Part shown: one piece after another, positions 33,244-41,512 of the stretch
How the letters are laid out: each line of letters begins with the position of its first letter
Position numbering within the stretch: the first letter of the stretch is position 1
Source of the DNA: an uncultured Bacteriovoracaceae bacterium
GTDB taxonomy: Bacteria > Bdellovibrionota > Bacteriovoracia > Bacteriovoracales > Bacteriovoracaceae
NCBI GenBank assembly: GCA_950054155.1
Contig: CATLOT010000002.1
Coordinates: forward strand, 1-64,000
Direction: 5' to 3'
DNA: 64,000 nucleotides
The notes under the pieces: model-generated
Told to the model about the DNA's origin: nothing
The model's database searches: none
The model's input: the letters and a program-made list of their open reading frames with translations, nothing else
Program-made: the position numbers and the translations under genes

Positions 33244-34467
33244 TTATAGTGTCTCAAAAGGATTCAAGATTTGAATCTTCATCATGCGAAGAGCATCTTG
33301 ATCTCCATTGATTTCAAAGTGCCCGTAAAGAGCTCCCTCAATAAGAACTTGTTGCTTATAAAAAGATTGAAGAAAGTCTTCTGCAAGCCCTTTAATAAAG
33401 CTTGGCAGGGGAACAAAGCTTAGACCAAGTTCTGCCAACTGGACAACCATACGCGTACGGACTGTTTTACCAGGATTGTCGTAGTTATAAGCTACCGAGA
33501 GGTCACGACTAAACATGTGTTGTGTATTGAAAAGGTTTACAGCAACCTTCTCACCTTCACGATTCACATCTTGAAAGGCGTAATTGAGTCTTTTGCCAAC
33601 TTGGTCAAAAGTCGAGCTCATGCGACGAAAGCGATTATTGTAAGTTCTGATATCAGTGAAGAACTTATTCGTTCCGAATTGATCCCAGTTCGCTACGGCT
33701 GCGTTAGACTCCCAAAAAGCATACCAAGGAATACGTGACTCATAGATTGAAGACATAATGTGATTAACTTCTTCATGACTTAACCCAAGTTGATCTTCAG
33801 GAACCTGCTCAAGGTAGTGAAGAAGCATATTCTGGTGGAAGTTTCTTCTTTGACGGACAAGCTCCTCAACACGCACGAGCACATAACTTGCCGTATTTAA
33901 AATCGGAAGTTGGCTTAAGCGCTTCTTAGCAAAATTAAGACCCCAAGTGAGAACCTGGTAAGTGACGCGTTTTTGATAGAAGAAGCGTGGATTTTGAACA
34001 TGGGCCATGACAGTGGGGTCAAGCTGATTAAGAGCATCTCTTAATTTAAACTCAAACTTCGCCATCACATCGTTAAACTTAGGGTCAGAGAAGACCTTAT
34101 CAAAATCAACATTCTCAAGGGCTCTCAAGCTATCAACGACAATTTGGGCCTGACCATCTTGCTTTTGATCGCCATAGCCAAGGAAGTTTTCGTTCTCTCT
34201 ATCAAAGAGGTTGCGAATTCTTTGGTCATAATCACCTTTAGACTTCATTAACGCCTGCTCTCTTTGCAGACTATCCTTAATAAACTCAAGATAGGGTCTG
34301 ATACTAAAGGCCATGCGAATGGAGCTATCTTTGACAAGCTCAAGCTGTCCCTGATCATCCCTTACAAATTGAAAACGATTTTTAAAGCCACTCAGATCTT
34401 GAGCAAGAGTGGAAACTGAAAATACAAGAAGGACCAATAATGACCATATCTTCTGTTTTGTACCCAT
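33244..34467 (-). CDS. Secreted helical protein of unknown function
   Basis: The 407-residue exported protein (signal MGTKQKIWSLLVLLVFSVSTLAQD) is not recognised. It is mostly helical, with long charged stretches and aromatic-rich segments such as PRFFYQKRVTYQVLTWGLNF. It has no cysteine. Near the C-terminus a hydrophobic segment (LGLSFVPLPSFIKGLAEDFL) might pack on a membrane. AAGGAGGG precedes the ATG. It stands alone between a strong terminator and an upstream 140-bp gap. Probably a lineage-specific periplasmic or outer-membrane-associated protein. Confidence 0.7.
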   Translation of the reverse strand: MGTKQKIWSLLVLLVFSVSTLAQDLSGFKNRFQFVRDDQGQLELVKDSSIRMAFSIRPYLEFIKDSLQREQALMKSKGDYDQRIRNLFDRENENFLGYGDQKQDGQAQIVVDSLRALENVDFDKVFSDPKFNDVMAKFEFKLRDALNQLDPTVMAHVQNPRFFYQKRVTYQVLTWGLNFAKKRLSQLPILNTASYVLVRVEELVRQRRNFHQNMLLHYLEQVPEDQLGLSHEEVNHIMSSIYESRIPWYAFWESNAAVANWDQFGTNKFFTDIRTYNNRFRRMSSTFDQVGKRLNYAFQDVNREGEKVAVNLFNTQHMFSRDLSVAYNYDNPGKTVRTRMVVQLAELGLSFVPLPSFIKGLAEDFLQSFYKQQVLIEGALYGHFEINGDQDALRMMKIQILNPFETL

Positions 34468-34607
34468 ACAAACCCTCCTTAGTCGGTATATGTAAGGCGG
34501 TCTTCCGTGAACGCGACCTTAGTTGAATACATTGTATGGATAGATGATAACCATGGGGACAACAGACAGACTAGGCTTGTAAGAAAAGAAAAGATACACC
34601 GACACTT

Positions 34608-36509
34608 TTAGTCGGTCTCTTTATCGAGACCAAGCTCCTCAATGGCCGCTTGCTCTCGGGACTTTTTGATATTTTCCTTGCGCACTTTAATGTCTTTATA
34701 GACTTTATCGTTAAGCTCTTTAAATTCTTCATGCTCTTTTTGGCGCTTCTCATTAATAGGTTCAAAGATAACCTCATTAACTTTATGGCGCAGAGTCCGC
34801 TTATCAGTTTCACTGATCGAGTGGATAATGCCCTTATAAAGAAAAGAATTCTTGTCTTTGAGATAGTCCTTCCCCTCTTCAATAGGAACCAAATGGAGCG
34901 ATAGGGGCAGAGGGTATTCTAGGCGATAGGTCTTCATTGGAAGCTCTATATCCGAGCGAAAGGTAACCTCTGACTCACTCAGTGTTTTCAAGATAATGGG
35001 GGTTTCGATTCCACCGTGGCTTAGAGAATTTGATTTTTTGATGAAGTACTTATTTTCTTTAAAGTCGGACTCACTAAGATTTCGATACTTTTGAGGGTCT
35101 TTCGCTTTAAGGGCCTTAACTTTAGCCTTAATCAATTTATCAAATTTGTCCCTTTGCCTCTTATCAAAGATTTCCGCCAAATTAAGACAAACATCAATAC
35201 TCACATTCTGGGAATGAGTCACGATCATGGGATATTGAAAGGACTCCTGAAGGGCCTTTGAACTTTTAAAGTAACAGCGAAAGAGGACAATAATTGGATT
35301 ATAGTTATCAATGGATTTAATTTTTTCCACGAGTCTCTTAACAAAGCTAAGTTCACTTGATTCTTTGCCAGGAATCTCAGTAGCTAAAGCCAGGATCTCC
35401 TTTTCGACCTTTGCATCCTCATGAGCGACAAAGGTCTTCTCCTTTCTGATAAGTTCACTTCTTTCTTTGGCCAAGAGAAAGAGTTCCTCTTCATCTGGAT
35501 GCACATCCCCCATCATCTGGTAGGCAATAATAGCGGGGCGTTGGCGAAAGATCTCATCAAGATTTTCACTAAAGAGAGATTGGTAGTGAATACTATAGGG
35601 AGACTTCGTAGGATCAAAACCATGCTCAAAGCGAAAGGCCCGCATATGACGATCAACAATGAGAAGCTTGGTCTTCTTCTCTGCACTTCCCTCTACTCGA
35701 TCCACAACCCACTGCTTATGCTTCTTCTGAGAACGCTTAAGGTCTTCGCTATAAGTTTCTCGGTCGCGCTCCTTGCGTGCCCTCTCTTCCTCACTGTCGC
35801 CCTCAACGTCATCCAAATCATTATTGATAAAGAGAAAATCAAGATCATAGCTATAGTTAAAATCATAATAGAGATTCGACTGAGAGCGGTTCTTCACAAT
35901 AAATTTTTGGCTAGGGACATTGCTTAGGGGGATCTCATTTTTAAAGAAGACAGTGCTTCCCTCTTTAAGATCAAAATTCCCCTCTACGTGAATATAGGTG
36001 GGAGCAATGTAGCCCACACGAAAGTCATCAAAGAGACTCACTTCTTTTTCTACTTTCGCTTTAGCAAACTGAGGTTTCTTAACGATCTTTGAAAAGGCAA
36101 GAGTCATAGCACTGTAAACCAGATCGTGAAACTCTCCTCCCTTCACATAGAGAAAATCAAGCCCCGAGCCCAGACATTGCTTTGTCTCTTCTTTCTTGTC
36201 GACTAAGCCAATGAGGGGCACCTCTTTAAAAAGAGGATCACGACTAAGGCTTTCTGCTAAGAGCAGTTTTTGCTCTTTTTTTTCGGTGAAGTCGATATAA
36301 ATCATACAAGGTTGAACTTCGAGAACCTGGACAAAGAGGGTCTCAAAGCTCACTTCAGATTCGCGAGCAGAGGTAAGACCTGAAATATTATGGAATTCCC
36401 AGTTTTTTTGAGGGTAGTTATCCCTAATTCTTTCGAGAATATTTTGAAAGAAGCTAGTGTCTGTTCCTACATAGCAGACTTTTTCGCCTTTTAATTTTGG
36501 CTTGTCCAT
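34608..36509 (-). CDS. Large cytosolic protein with receiver-like regions and a possible PilZ-like C-terminus
   Basis: The 633-residue protein has no signal or membrane helix. Residues about 8-145 (KVCYVGTDTSFFQNILERI ... PLIGLVDKKEE) have the strand-helix rhythm of a response-regulator receiver but no clear phospho-aspartate. A second such stretch begins near 285 (TKLLIVDRHMRAFRF) and ends with PMIVTHSQN about residue 435. Between lies a highly charged linker (about 240-280). The C-terminal part from about 505 (GGIETPIILKTLSESEVTFRS) has a strand pattern like a PilZ domain, the c-di-GMP-binding fold, without a clear RxxxR motif. All domain statements are inference; I do not recognise a named family. 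Confidence 0.6.
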   Translation of the reverse strand: MDKPKLKGEKVCYVGTDTSFFQNILERIRDNYPQKNWEFHNISGLTSARESEVSFETLFVQVLEVQPCMIYIDFTEKKEQKLLLAESLSRDPLFKEVPLIGLVDKKEETKQCLGSGLDFLYVKGGEFHDLVYSAMTLAFSKIVKKPQFAKAKVEKEVSLFDDFRVGYIAPTYIHVEGNFDLKEGSTVFFKNEIPLSNVPSQKFIVKNRSQSNLYYDFNYSYDLDFLFINNDLDDVEGDSEEERARKERDRETYSEDLKRSQKKHKQWVVDRVEGSAEKKTKLLIVDRHMRAFRFEHGFDPTKSPYSIHYQSLFSENLDEIFRQRPAIIAYQMMGDVHPDEEELFLLAKERSELIRKEKTFVAHEDAKVEKEILALATEIPGKESSELSFVKRLVEKIKSIDNYNPIIVLFRCYFKSSKALQESFQYPMIVTHSQNVSIDVCLNLAEIFDKRQRDKFDKLIKAKVKALKAKDPQKYRNLSESDFKENKYFIKKSNSLSHGGIETPIILKTLSESEVTFRSDIELPMKTYRLEYPLPLSLHLVPIEEGKDYLKDKNSFLYKGIIHSISETDKRTLRHKVNEVIFEPINEKRQKEHEEFKELNDKVYKDIKVRKENIKKSREQAAIEELGLDKETD

Positions 36510-36629
36510 AAGCTTCCCGCTTTTTAGAGAGTTTCCTCTCTTAACATTCTATAAGCTATTCTACAGGATTGCAGGGACTTGAAGAAGTTGGATCGCTAAA
36601 GGCTTGATATTAATAAAACTTAATCGCCT

Positions 36630-37055
36630 TTAAAATTCGAAGTCATCATAGGTTTGACCATATTTCTCGTCATTTTCCTTGGTAAAGTACTTGCGAACAA
36701 AGTATTGGCCAGAGCGAATGGTGCTAATAAATCCTAGTTCTTCTAACTTTCTAAGAGCATTGTAGATTTCATCAATAGAAATTTTAAGATTCTGGGCCAT
36801 TTCTGTATGGGCCATCAATTGGCTGATCCCAAATTCCTTATAAAGATTTGGGCGACACCACACACGTCTGTAGAGATACATGACCACAAGAACTTCAATG
36901 CGACTGAGTTTAAAGTCGACAAGAATTTCATCAAAGAAGAGATCGGGAATCTTAGAGGTTGTCGGCACAAGATGATCTTTTTGCGCACTCATCGTCTGGC
37001 CATCCCTACCCTTGCGTGACTTATGGCCTGCAATTATTTCGTGGATATCAACCAT
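36630..37055 (-). CDS. Winged-helix DNA-binding protein
   Basis: The 141-residue protein has an unstructured basic N-terminus (about 1-30) and a winged helix-turn-helix at about 50-125. The recognition part is KISIDEIYNALRKLEELGFI, followed by a wing (STIRSGQYFVRKYF). The overall layout resembles replication-initiator or MarR/PadR-like small regulators, but I cannot assign a family. The start ATG at 37055 has GGAGG seven bases upstream and is preferred over a TTG two codons earlier. It is transcribed alone, with about 100 bp on each side. Confidence 0.65.
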   Translation of the reverse strand: MVDIHEIIAGHKSRKGRDGQTMSAQKDHLVPTTSKIPDLFFDEILVDFKLSRIEVLVVMYLYRRVWCRPNLYKEFGISQLMAHTEMAQNLKISIDEIYNALRKLEELGFISTIRSGQYFVRKYFTKENDEKYGQTYDDFEF

Positions 37056-37157
37056 TCTCAAACCTCCATGAGAACATTTCTTATTTAATCATGCCACATT
37101 TTTCCGGTTGACACCAATAGGGTCCTTAGTCAGGTAAATCATTCCAAAGCATTTAAC

Positions 37158-38456
37158 TCAACTACGCTCTATCTGCTTGGTTTCTTTAAGGTGACAATAA
37201 ATGAGAAGTTTACCCCGATGGGCAGGAGGAACACTCTCTTGGAGCTGCTCAAAGAGCTCCTTTCCTTCAAGATTCGCAGGTACGATTTTTACCCAGTCTA
37301 GGTAGGCTTTATAAAAGTCGGGATTAAGTCGTCCAATGAGGGAGAAAGTATCCCTGCTCGTTTTACTTAAGAATTGATGAAAGGTTAAAAGCAAGGCCGA
37401 AAGAGGATCTTTACAAAAGTCCTGTGCACTAGAGACCGGCGTGAGATTCAAGTGAGAGAGTTCATTGACAGTGTCTCTAAAAATAAGGTGACTTGAAACA
37501 AGACCCTTTTTTATGGTCGCGACTTCACTAAAGTCCTCGAGTTCTTTAACGCTTGCCTCCCCTTTGTAAAGAAGAGCGAGGAGGACCTCTTCTTCATTTC
37601 TGAGGTGAAGAGATTGCAATTTATTGCCTTTAAGAAAGGCGATCTTCTTAAGTTCATCATTAAAAGGAATCGCATATTCTTCACATAAACTAAAGAAGTC
37701 GTGACTAAATTTAAAGAAATTTCCCTTGAGACCTTCTCTGAAAAAGTAGAAATGGCTCAGGTGAGAGAGATTAAACTTCCCAAAGCACTTAAGAAGAGAC
37801 TCACTATAAGAGAGAGAGTACTTATTAGCAAAACGAAGCGCGCGGCAAAAGCGCACGGGGTCTTTAGAGAAGTTTTCTCCACACGGACTAAGAAGCATCT
37901 TATTGAGATCTTCTCGGCCTTTAAAGGGATCAACAAATACAAATTCATCATCAGTATTGGGAGAGCGCAGTTCCACCCCCATAGCATTGAGAGTGAAGTC
38001 CCGTCTCTTAAAGGTTTCCTCATAGGAAGCATTGCTCTTTAAGAGGGCCTTAAAATCACTATGCCCATGACCTTCACTTTGCGTCTCATAGACCTCAACG
38101 CGGGCCGGCCCTAATTCAACGTCAAAAGGCAGCCCAGTCCAACTGATACGCATAATAGAGAAACTTAAAAACTCCACATCATAGTGATAGATATCTCTTA
38201 ACCTCTCCCCAAGACGATTAAGGCGAAAGATCCAATCAGATTCATCGTAATCAAAAGTGTGCCTTAGCTCAAAGTCAAGATCATGGGAAAGCTCACTTGT
38301 CAGGAGCCAGTCTCTTACGGCGCCACCCACAAGTGTCAAGCTAAAGCCTTCCCTGCTAATGGTGACGAGAAGTTCATAAACTTCTTTTGGAAAGAGCTTT
38401 CGAAAACTCTTCGCTTCAATAAGATCGCCGTCTTTAAGGGTGTCGAGGAGTCTCAT
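37158..38456 (-). CDS. cca: tRNA nucleotidyltransferase/poly(A) polymerase family protein
   Basis: The 432-residue enzyme is of class II nucleotidyltransferase type, which adds CCA to tRNA 3' ends or adenylates RNA. The N-terminal half has LVGGAVRDWLL (about 41-51), the metal-binding HDLDFEL, and the RRDFTLNAMGVEL block near 150-162, followed by the FKGREDL and DPVRFCRALRFANKY segments. The C-terminal half (about 230-432) is diverged. Whether it does CCA addition, A addition or poly(A) synthesis cannot be told. It starts 3 bp after the stop of the LysR gene, so the two share a message. Confidence 0.87.
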   Translation of the reverse strand: MRLLDTLKDGDLIEAKSFRKLFPKEVYELLVTISREGFSLTLVGGAVRDWLLTSELSHDLDFELRHTFDYDESDWIFRLNRLGERLRDIYHYDVEFLSFSIMRISWTGLPFDVELGPARVEVYETQSEGHGHSDFKALLKSNASYEETFKRRDFTLNAMGVELRSPNTDDEFVFVDPFKGREDLNKMLLSPCGENFSKDPVRFCRALRFANKYSLSYSESLLKCFGKFNLSHLSHFYFFREGLKGNFFKFSHDFFSLCEEYAIPFNDELKKIAFLKGNKLQSLHLRNEEEVLLALLYKGEASVKELEDFSEVATIKKGLVSSHLIFRDTVNELSHLNLTPVSSAQDFCKDPLSALLLTFHQFLSKTSRDTFSLIGRLNPDFYKAYLDWVKIVPANLEGKELFEQLQESVPPAHRGKLLIYCHLKETKQIERS

Positions 38457-38459
38457 TCT

Positions 38460-39368
38460 TTACTCTGCCGCACTCAAAGGGTTATCCGCCTTTGTTAAGC
38501 GCTCAAGAGTGGTGCGAATTCGCGTCAGCTCAACTGCATCTTTATGATAGACCACATAGAACTTTCCATTGGATACTTTAAAATCAAGAAGACTCCCTAC
38601 CTTGTCTTTATAGTAGGAGCGCTTAAGAACGTGCAAAGGAACAACAGCAAGACCAAGTCCTTTTTGGACGGCCTGAAGCATATTACCATGAGAATTGATG
38701 ACGTACTTGCGGTTAATCTTCTTAGGAATTTGTCCGTACTTTTCACGACACCATTTCAGATAGAGCCCATCCCCCTCTTCTTGAAAGAGAATGGTGGGGT
38801 AACTCGCGAGCTCCTCAAGTGTCGTGTTCTCCGTAATATTAAATTCAGGAGTGTCAGGATAGACAAGCACAGAGGTTTCCTCTCCTATAAGCATCTTCTC
38901 CCCTAACGTTGGAAGAGCTTCCTCTGGTAGGATCAAAAAATCTAAACGATAGTTTTCAAATTCACGCACAAGGTTTTCTTGAAAACCAAGATTAATGGAA
39001 ACGGTCAGGTCTTTATTCTCACTGCCATACTGAAGCATGAGAGGAGCTAGCCAACTCTTGCCAATCCCAGTGAGGGTACCGATGCGAACAACTCCAGACA
39101 TACTTGTTTTGTCATCAGTGATTTCATCGAGAGTTTCCTCCATTTGAGAGAGAAAGTTTTGCGCCAATGCATAGAGTTTCTCTCCCTCTTGGGTGAGGAC
39201 AACTTTCTTTCCCGATCTTTTAAAGAGCTTCACATCGATCTTACGTTCAAGATTTTTAATCGACTGACTAATGGCCGATTGAGTAACATGGAGGTCTTCA
39301 GCGGCCTTAGAAAAAGACTTGGCCTTAGTAACGGCCACAAGAGTTTGCAGTTGGCTTGTTTCAATCAT
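38460..39368 (-). CDS. LysR-family transcriptional regulator
   Basis: The 302-residue protein has the LysR N-terminal winged helix-turn-helix (TLVAVTKAKSFSKAAEDLHV, then SAISQSIKNLERKIDVKLF, about residues 10-47) and a periplasmic-binding-like effector domain (about 90-295). Most LysR proteins repress themselves and activate a divergent gene. Here an 8-bp direct repeat TCAATATT with an 11-bp period lies 8-26 bp upstream of its start, and the divergent gene is an L,D-transpeptidase at 39575, about 200 bp away. The next gene downstream is cca. The effector is unknown. Confidence 0.93.
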   Translation of the reverse strand: MIETSQLQTLVAVTKAKSFSKAAEDLHVTQSAISQSIKNLERKIDVKLFKRSGKKVVLTQEGEKLYALAQNFLSQMEETLDEITDDKTSMSGVVRIGTLTGIGKSWLAPLMLQYGSENKDLTVSINLGFQENLVREFENYRLDFLILPEEALPTLGEKMLIGEETSVLVYPDTPEFNITENTTLEELASYPTILFQEEGDGLYLKWCREKYGQIPKKINRKYVINSHGNMLQAVQKGLGLAVVPLHVLKRSYYKDKVGSLLDFKVSNGKFYVVYHKDAVELTRIRTTLERLTKADNPLSAAE

Positions 39369-39375
39369 AGTATCC

Positions 39376-39394
39376 TCAATATTAAGTCAATATT
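39376..39394. promoter_or_regulatory. Candidate LysR autoregulatory site
   Basis: TCAATATT occurs twice, at 39376-39383 and 39387-39394, giving an 11-bp spaced direct repeat in which the core AATATT is itself palindromic. It sits just upstream of the LysR start codon, where such a regulator could bind its own control region. The spacing of one helical turn supports binding by a dimer. Confidence 0.45.
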
Positions 39395-39574
39395 CAGATA
39401 TAGATTAGGTTTAGCTAATAATCAAGAGCCATTTATTAGTCCTTCATTTTGTTTACACTAAGTTTGTAACAGACAATGCGTCGTGTAATTTTTCCAACAC
39501 ATGGTGTTATTTCTCTCAAAGTATTCTAAAAGTTCACCACACACAACAATTGAACACAACGGGAGAGAAATTCC

Positions 39575-40801
39575 ATGAACAAAACAAAGAAGCTCCTTCT
39601 CGGGGCCTGCCTTCTGTCTACAAGCTTTGCACACGCTCAGTTTTATAAGAATATTGATTTGCCCCAAGAGCTTGAAAACGCCACTGTTGGGGTAAGACTT
39701 ACTGATTATGCCCGTTACACCAATGTTATCCCGGGACTAAGCACTTCTGAAGCTCAAGACCTCTCTGATAAGTGGAATCGCTTTGTGGATGATGCCTTTG
39801 AGCTTGAAAAGGCCCTCAGTGTTTTCTTTCATGACAAACCAAAGACCAATGGTGCTGTTACCATCCTTCCCCTCACTGCCTTTGGGGAACTTGAAAATGG
39901 TAGCCGCTACGCCTTCATTCAGGCCAATGTTCACTTTGATGGCAAGGACTTCTCTGTTGAGCCGATCGATACCATCATGCTTGATGACACTCAATTTGAG
40001 TTTGATGTCTCTCTTAAAGAGAGAAAAGTGGTTATCGCCGATCAGCTCAATAACCTCAAAATGGTCGTTCCTCTAGGTGTAGGCGCTTTTGACGAGGGTG
40101 TACTCAATGACGAGGTGACTCTTTTGACACCAAGATTTGACTACGGATTCCTCGATCAGTGGACGGCCATTAGTGAAAGAAAGAAGCCCCGCTACTTTGC
40201 TGGTAAACCTTTCTTAAGAATTACAACGGCAGAAAACCCTGCCAATGGTCACACTCCTATTGGCTTTCATGTTCAGCCCAATCTCGATAAATTTGTCAGA
40301 GCTTTTGATAGTCATGGCTGTATGAGAATGCCCCTGGATGACCTCAATATGGTTCACGATCTTCTTAAAAAGGGACCTCACAGAAGACTTAGTATTCGCG
40401 TGAAGTTTGACTCAGAAGATAAGAGTAACACGCCCTTTCCTAAAACGAATAAGCCCTACAAGCGTGTGCTCAATGCCGGCTCTAAGTCCAATCCAGACTA
40501 CACTCTCGATAGAGATGGACTAGTTCAAACACAAAAGGATTGGAATAATTCTGCACCTATTAGCTTGCTTGAAGACCGCTCTGGGGATCACTATCAGGAT
40601 ATCTTTAACTATGATACTGACTGGCGTGAAGCCGCCAAGATGAAGGCCCAACGTGAAAAATGCCTTCAGAAGTATCCCTACGATGAAGAGACAAGTCGCT
40701 GGAAGCAGAGAAAAATCAAGAAAGAATATGAGAAATGCGTAGAGAGCGCGAAGCCAGACAGCAGTCTTAGAGATCGCCTCTACCGTTTTTGGGTGCACTA
40801 A
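39575..40801 (+). CDS. L,D-transpeptidase (YkuD domain), secreted
   Basis: The 408-residue exported enzyme (signal MNKTKKLLLGACLLSTSFAHAQ) has the YkuD catalytic motif FDSHGCMRMPLDD, with Cys249 as nucleophile and the histidine in the HGC pair, and TPIGFHVQP just before it. L,D-transpeptidases cross-link peptidoglycan or attach proteins to it. The N-terminal 170 residues before the catalytic domain are not recognised. In predatory relatives, enzymes of this fold remodel prey or self wall. GGGAGAG precedes the ATG. The 3' end overlaps the convergent ankyrin gene by 35 bp. Confidence 0.88.
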   Translation: MNKTKKLLLGACLLSTSFAHAQFYKNIDLPQELENATVGVRLTDYARYTNVIPGLSTSEAQDLSDKWNRFVDDAFELEKALSVFFHDKPKTNGAVTILPLTAFGELENGSRYAFIQANVHFDGKDFSVEPIDTIMLDDTQFEFDVSLKERKVVIADQLNNLKMVVPLGVGAFDEGVLNDEVTLLTPRFDYGFLDQWTAISERKKPRYFAGKPFLRITTAENPANGHTPIGFHVQPNLDKFVRAFDSHGCMRMPLDDLNMVHDLLKKGPHRRLSIRVKFDSEDKSNTPFPKTNKPYKRVLNAGSKSNPDYTLDRDGLVQTQKDWNNSAPISLLEDRSGDHYQDIFNYDTDWREAAKMKAQREKCLQKYPYDEETSRWKQRKIKKEYEKCVESAKPDSSLRDRLYRFWVH

Positions 40802-41507
40802 GAATCTTTATCACTTCTTCTTGACCCTCCCTCTTAGCATAATCCAAGGCCGACATTCCCTCTTTATCTCGTATTGAGGGGTCGGCCTTGTGCTTTAAGA
40901 GAAGCTCCACAAGATCGCCCTGCCCTTCAAAACTTGCTTCCATTAAAAGAGTATACCCGGCCTTATTAAAAGTAATATTAGCGTCTGCCCCAGCTTCAAG
41001 TAGCTTTGACACTAATGAAAGTTCAGAAGAGTTTACCGCATAAACCAAGGGAGACTCGCCTCTCTTATTTTGTTCATTGCCATTGAAGCCCTTTGAAAGC
41101 AGATAATCAACACACTCCTCACAAGAGCCCATAATCGCCCAATGAAGAAGCCCACTGCCATCCCTATCCTTTGTCCCTAAAAGAGAAGGATCTTTTTCTA
41201 AGGCGCTTTTAAAGCCGTTAAAATCACCGTTATAAAGTGACATCATAACTGGACTGACTCCATGCTCACTTTTGGCTTGATTAAGACTTTCTGGAGAGAG
41301 GTTATTTTCTGTTTCTGTCCCTTCCTGAGGCAGCTCATCGGGACGGAAGTTCTTACTCTTTTCATTTATTTGAGAAGTGTCTGAAGTGCTCTGAGAATTA
41401 TTATGTTGCGGAGGTTTTTTTTCTGAGGGAGAAGGCCCACCTCCAATGAGGAAGTAGGCCACTATTATACTAAGAGGAATTAAAACGAAGAGTAACTTTT
41501 TATCCAT
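40767..41507 (-). CDS. Membrane-anchored ankyrin-repeat protein
   Basis: The 246-residue protein has an N-terminal membrane helix (KLLFVLIPLSIIVAYFLIGG, about 4-23), a Ser/Pro/Gln/Glu-rich spacer to about 75, and four to five ankyrin repeats to the end. Repeats are recognisable at LGTKDRDGSGLLHWAIMGS, EQNKRGESPLVYAVNSSE, TFNKAGYTLLMEASFEG and SIRDKEGMSALDYAKREG. It would display a protein-binding surface in the periplasm. It lies 5 bp after the carboxypeptidase gene on the same strand, so it may be an inhibitor or partner of that enzyme; this is inference. Its 3' end overlaps the L,D-transpeptidase gene. Confidence 0.87.
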   Translation of the reverse strand: MDKKLLFVLIPLSIIVAYFLIGGGPSPSEKKPPQHNNSQSTSDTSQINEKSKNFRPDELPQEGTETENNLSPESLNQAKSEHGVSPVMMSLYNGDFNGFKSALEKDPSLLGTKDRDGSGLLHWAIMGSCEECVDYLLSKGFNGNEQNKRGESPLVYAVNSSELSLVSKLLEAGADANITFNKAGYTLLMEASFEGQGDLVELLLKHKADPSIRDKEGMSALDYAKREGQEEVIKILSAPKNGRGDL

Positions 41508-41512
41508 ACCCC

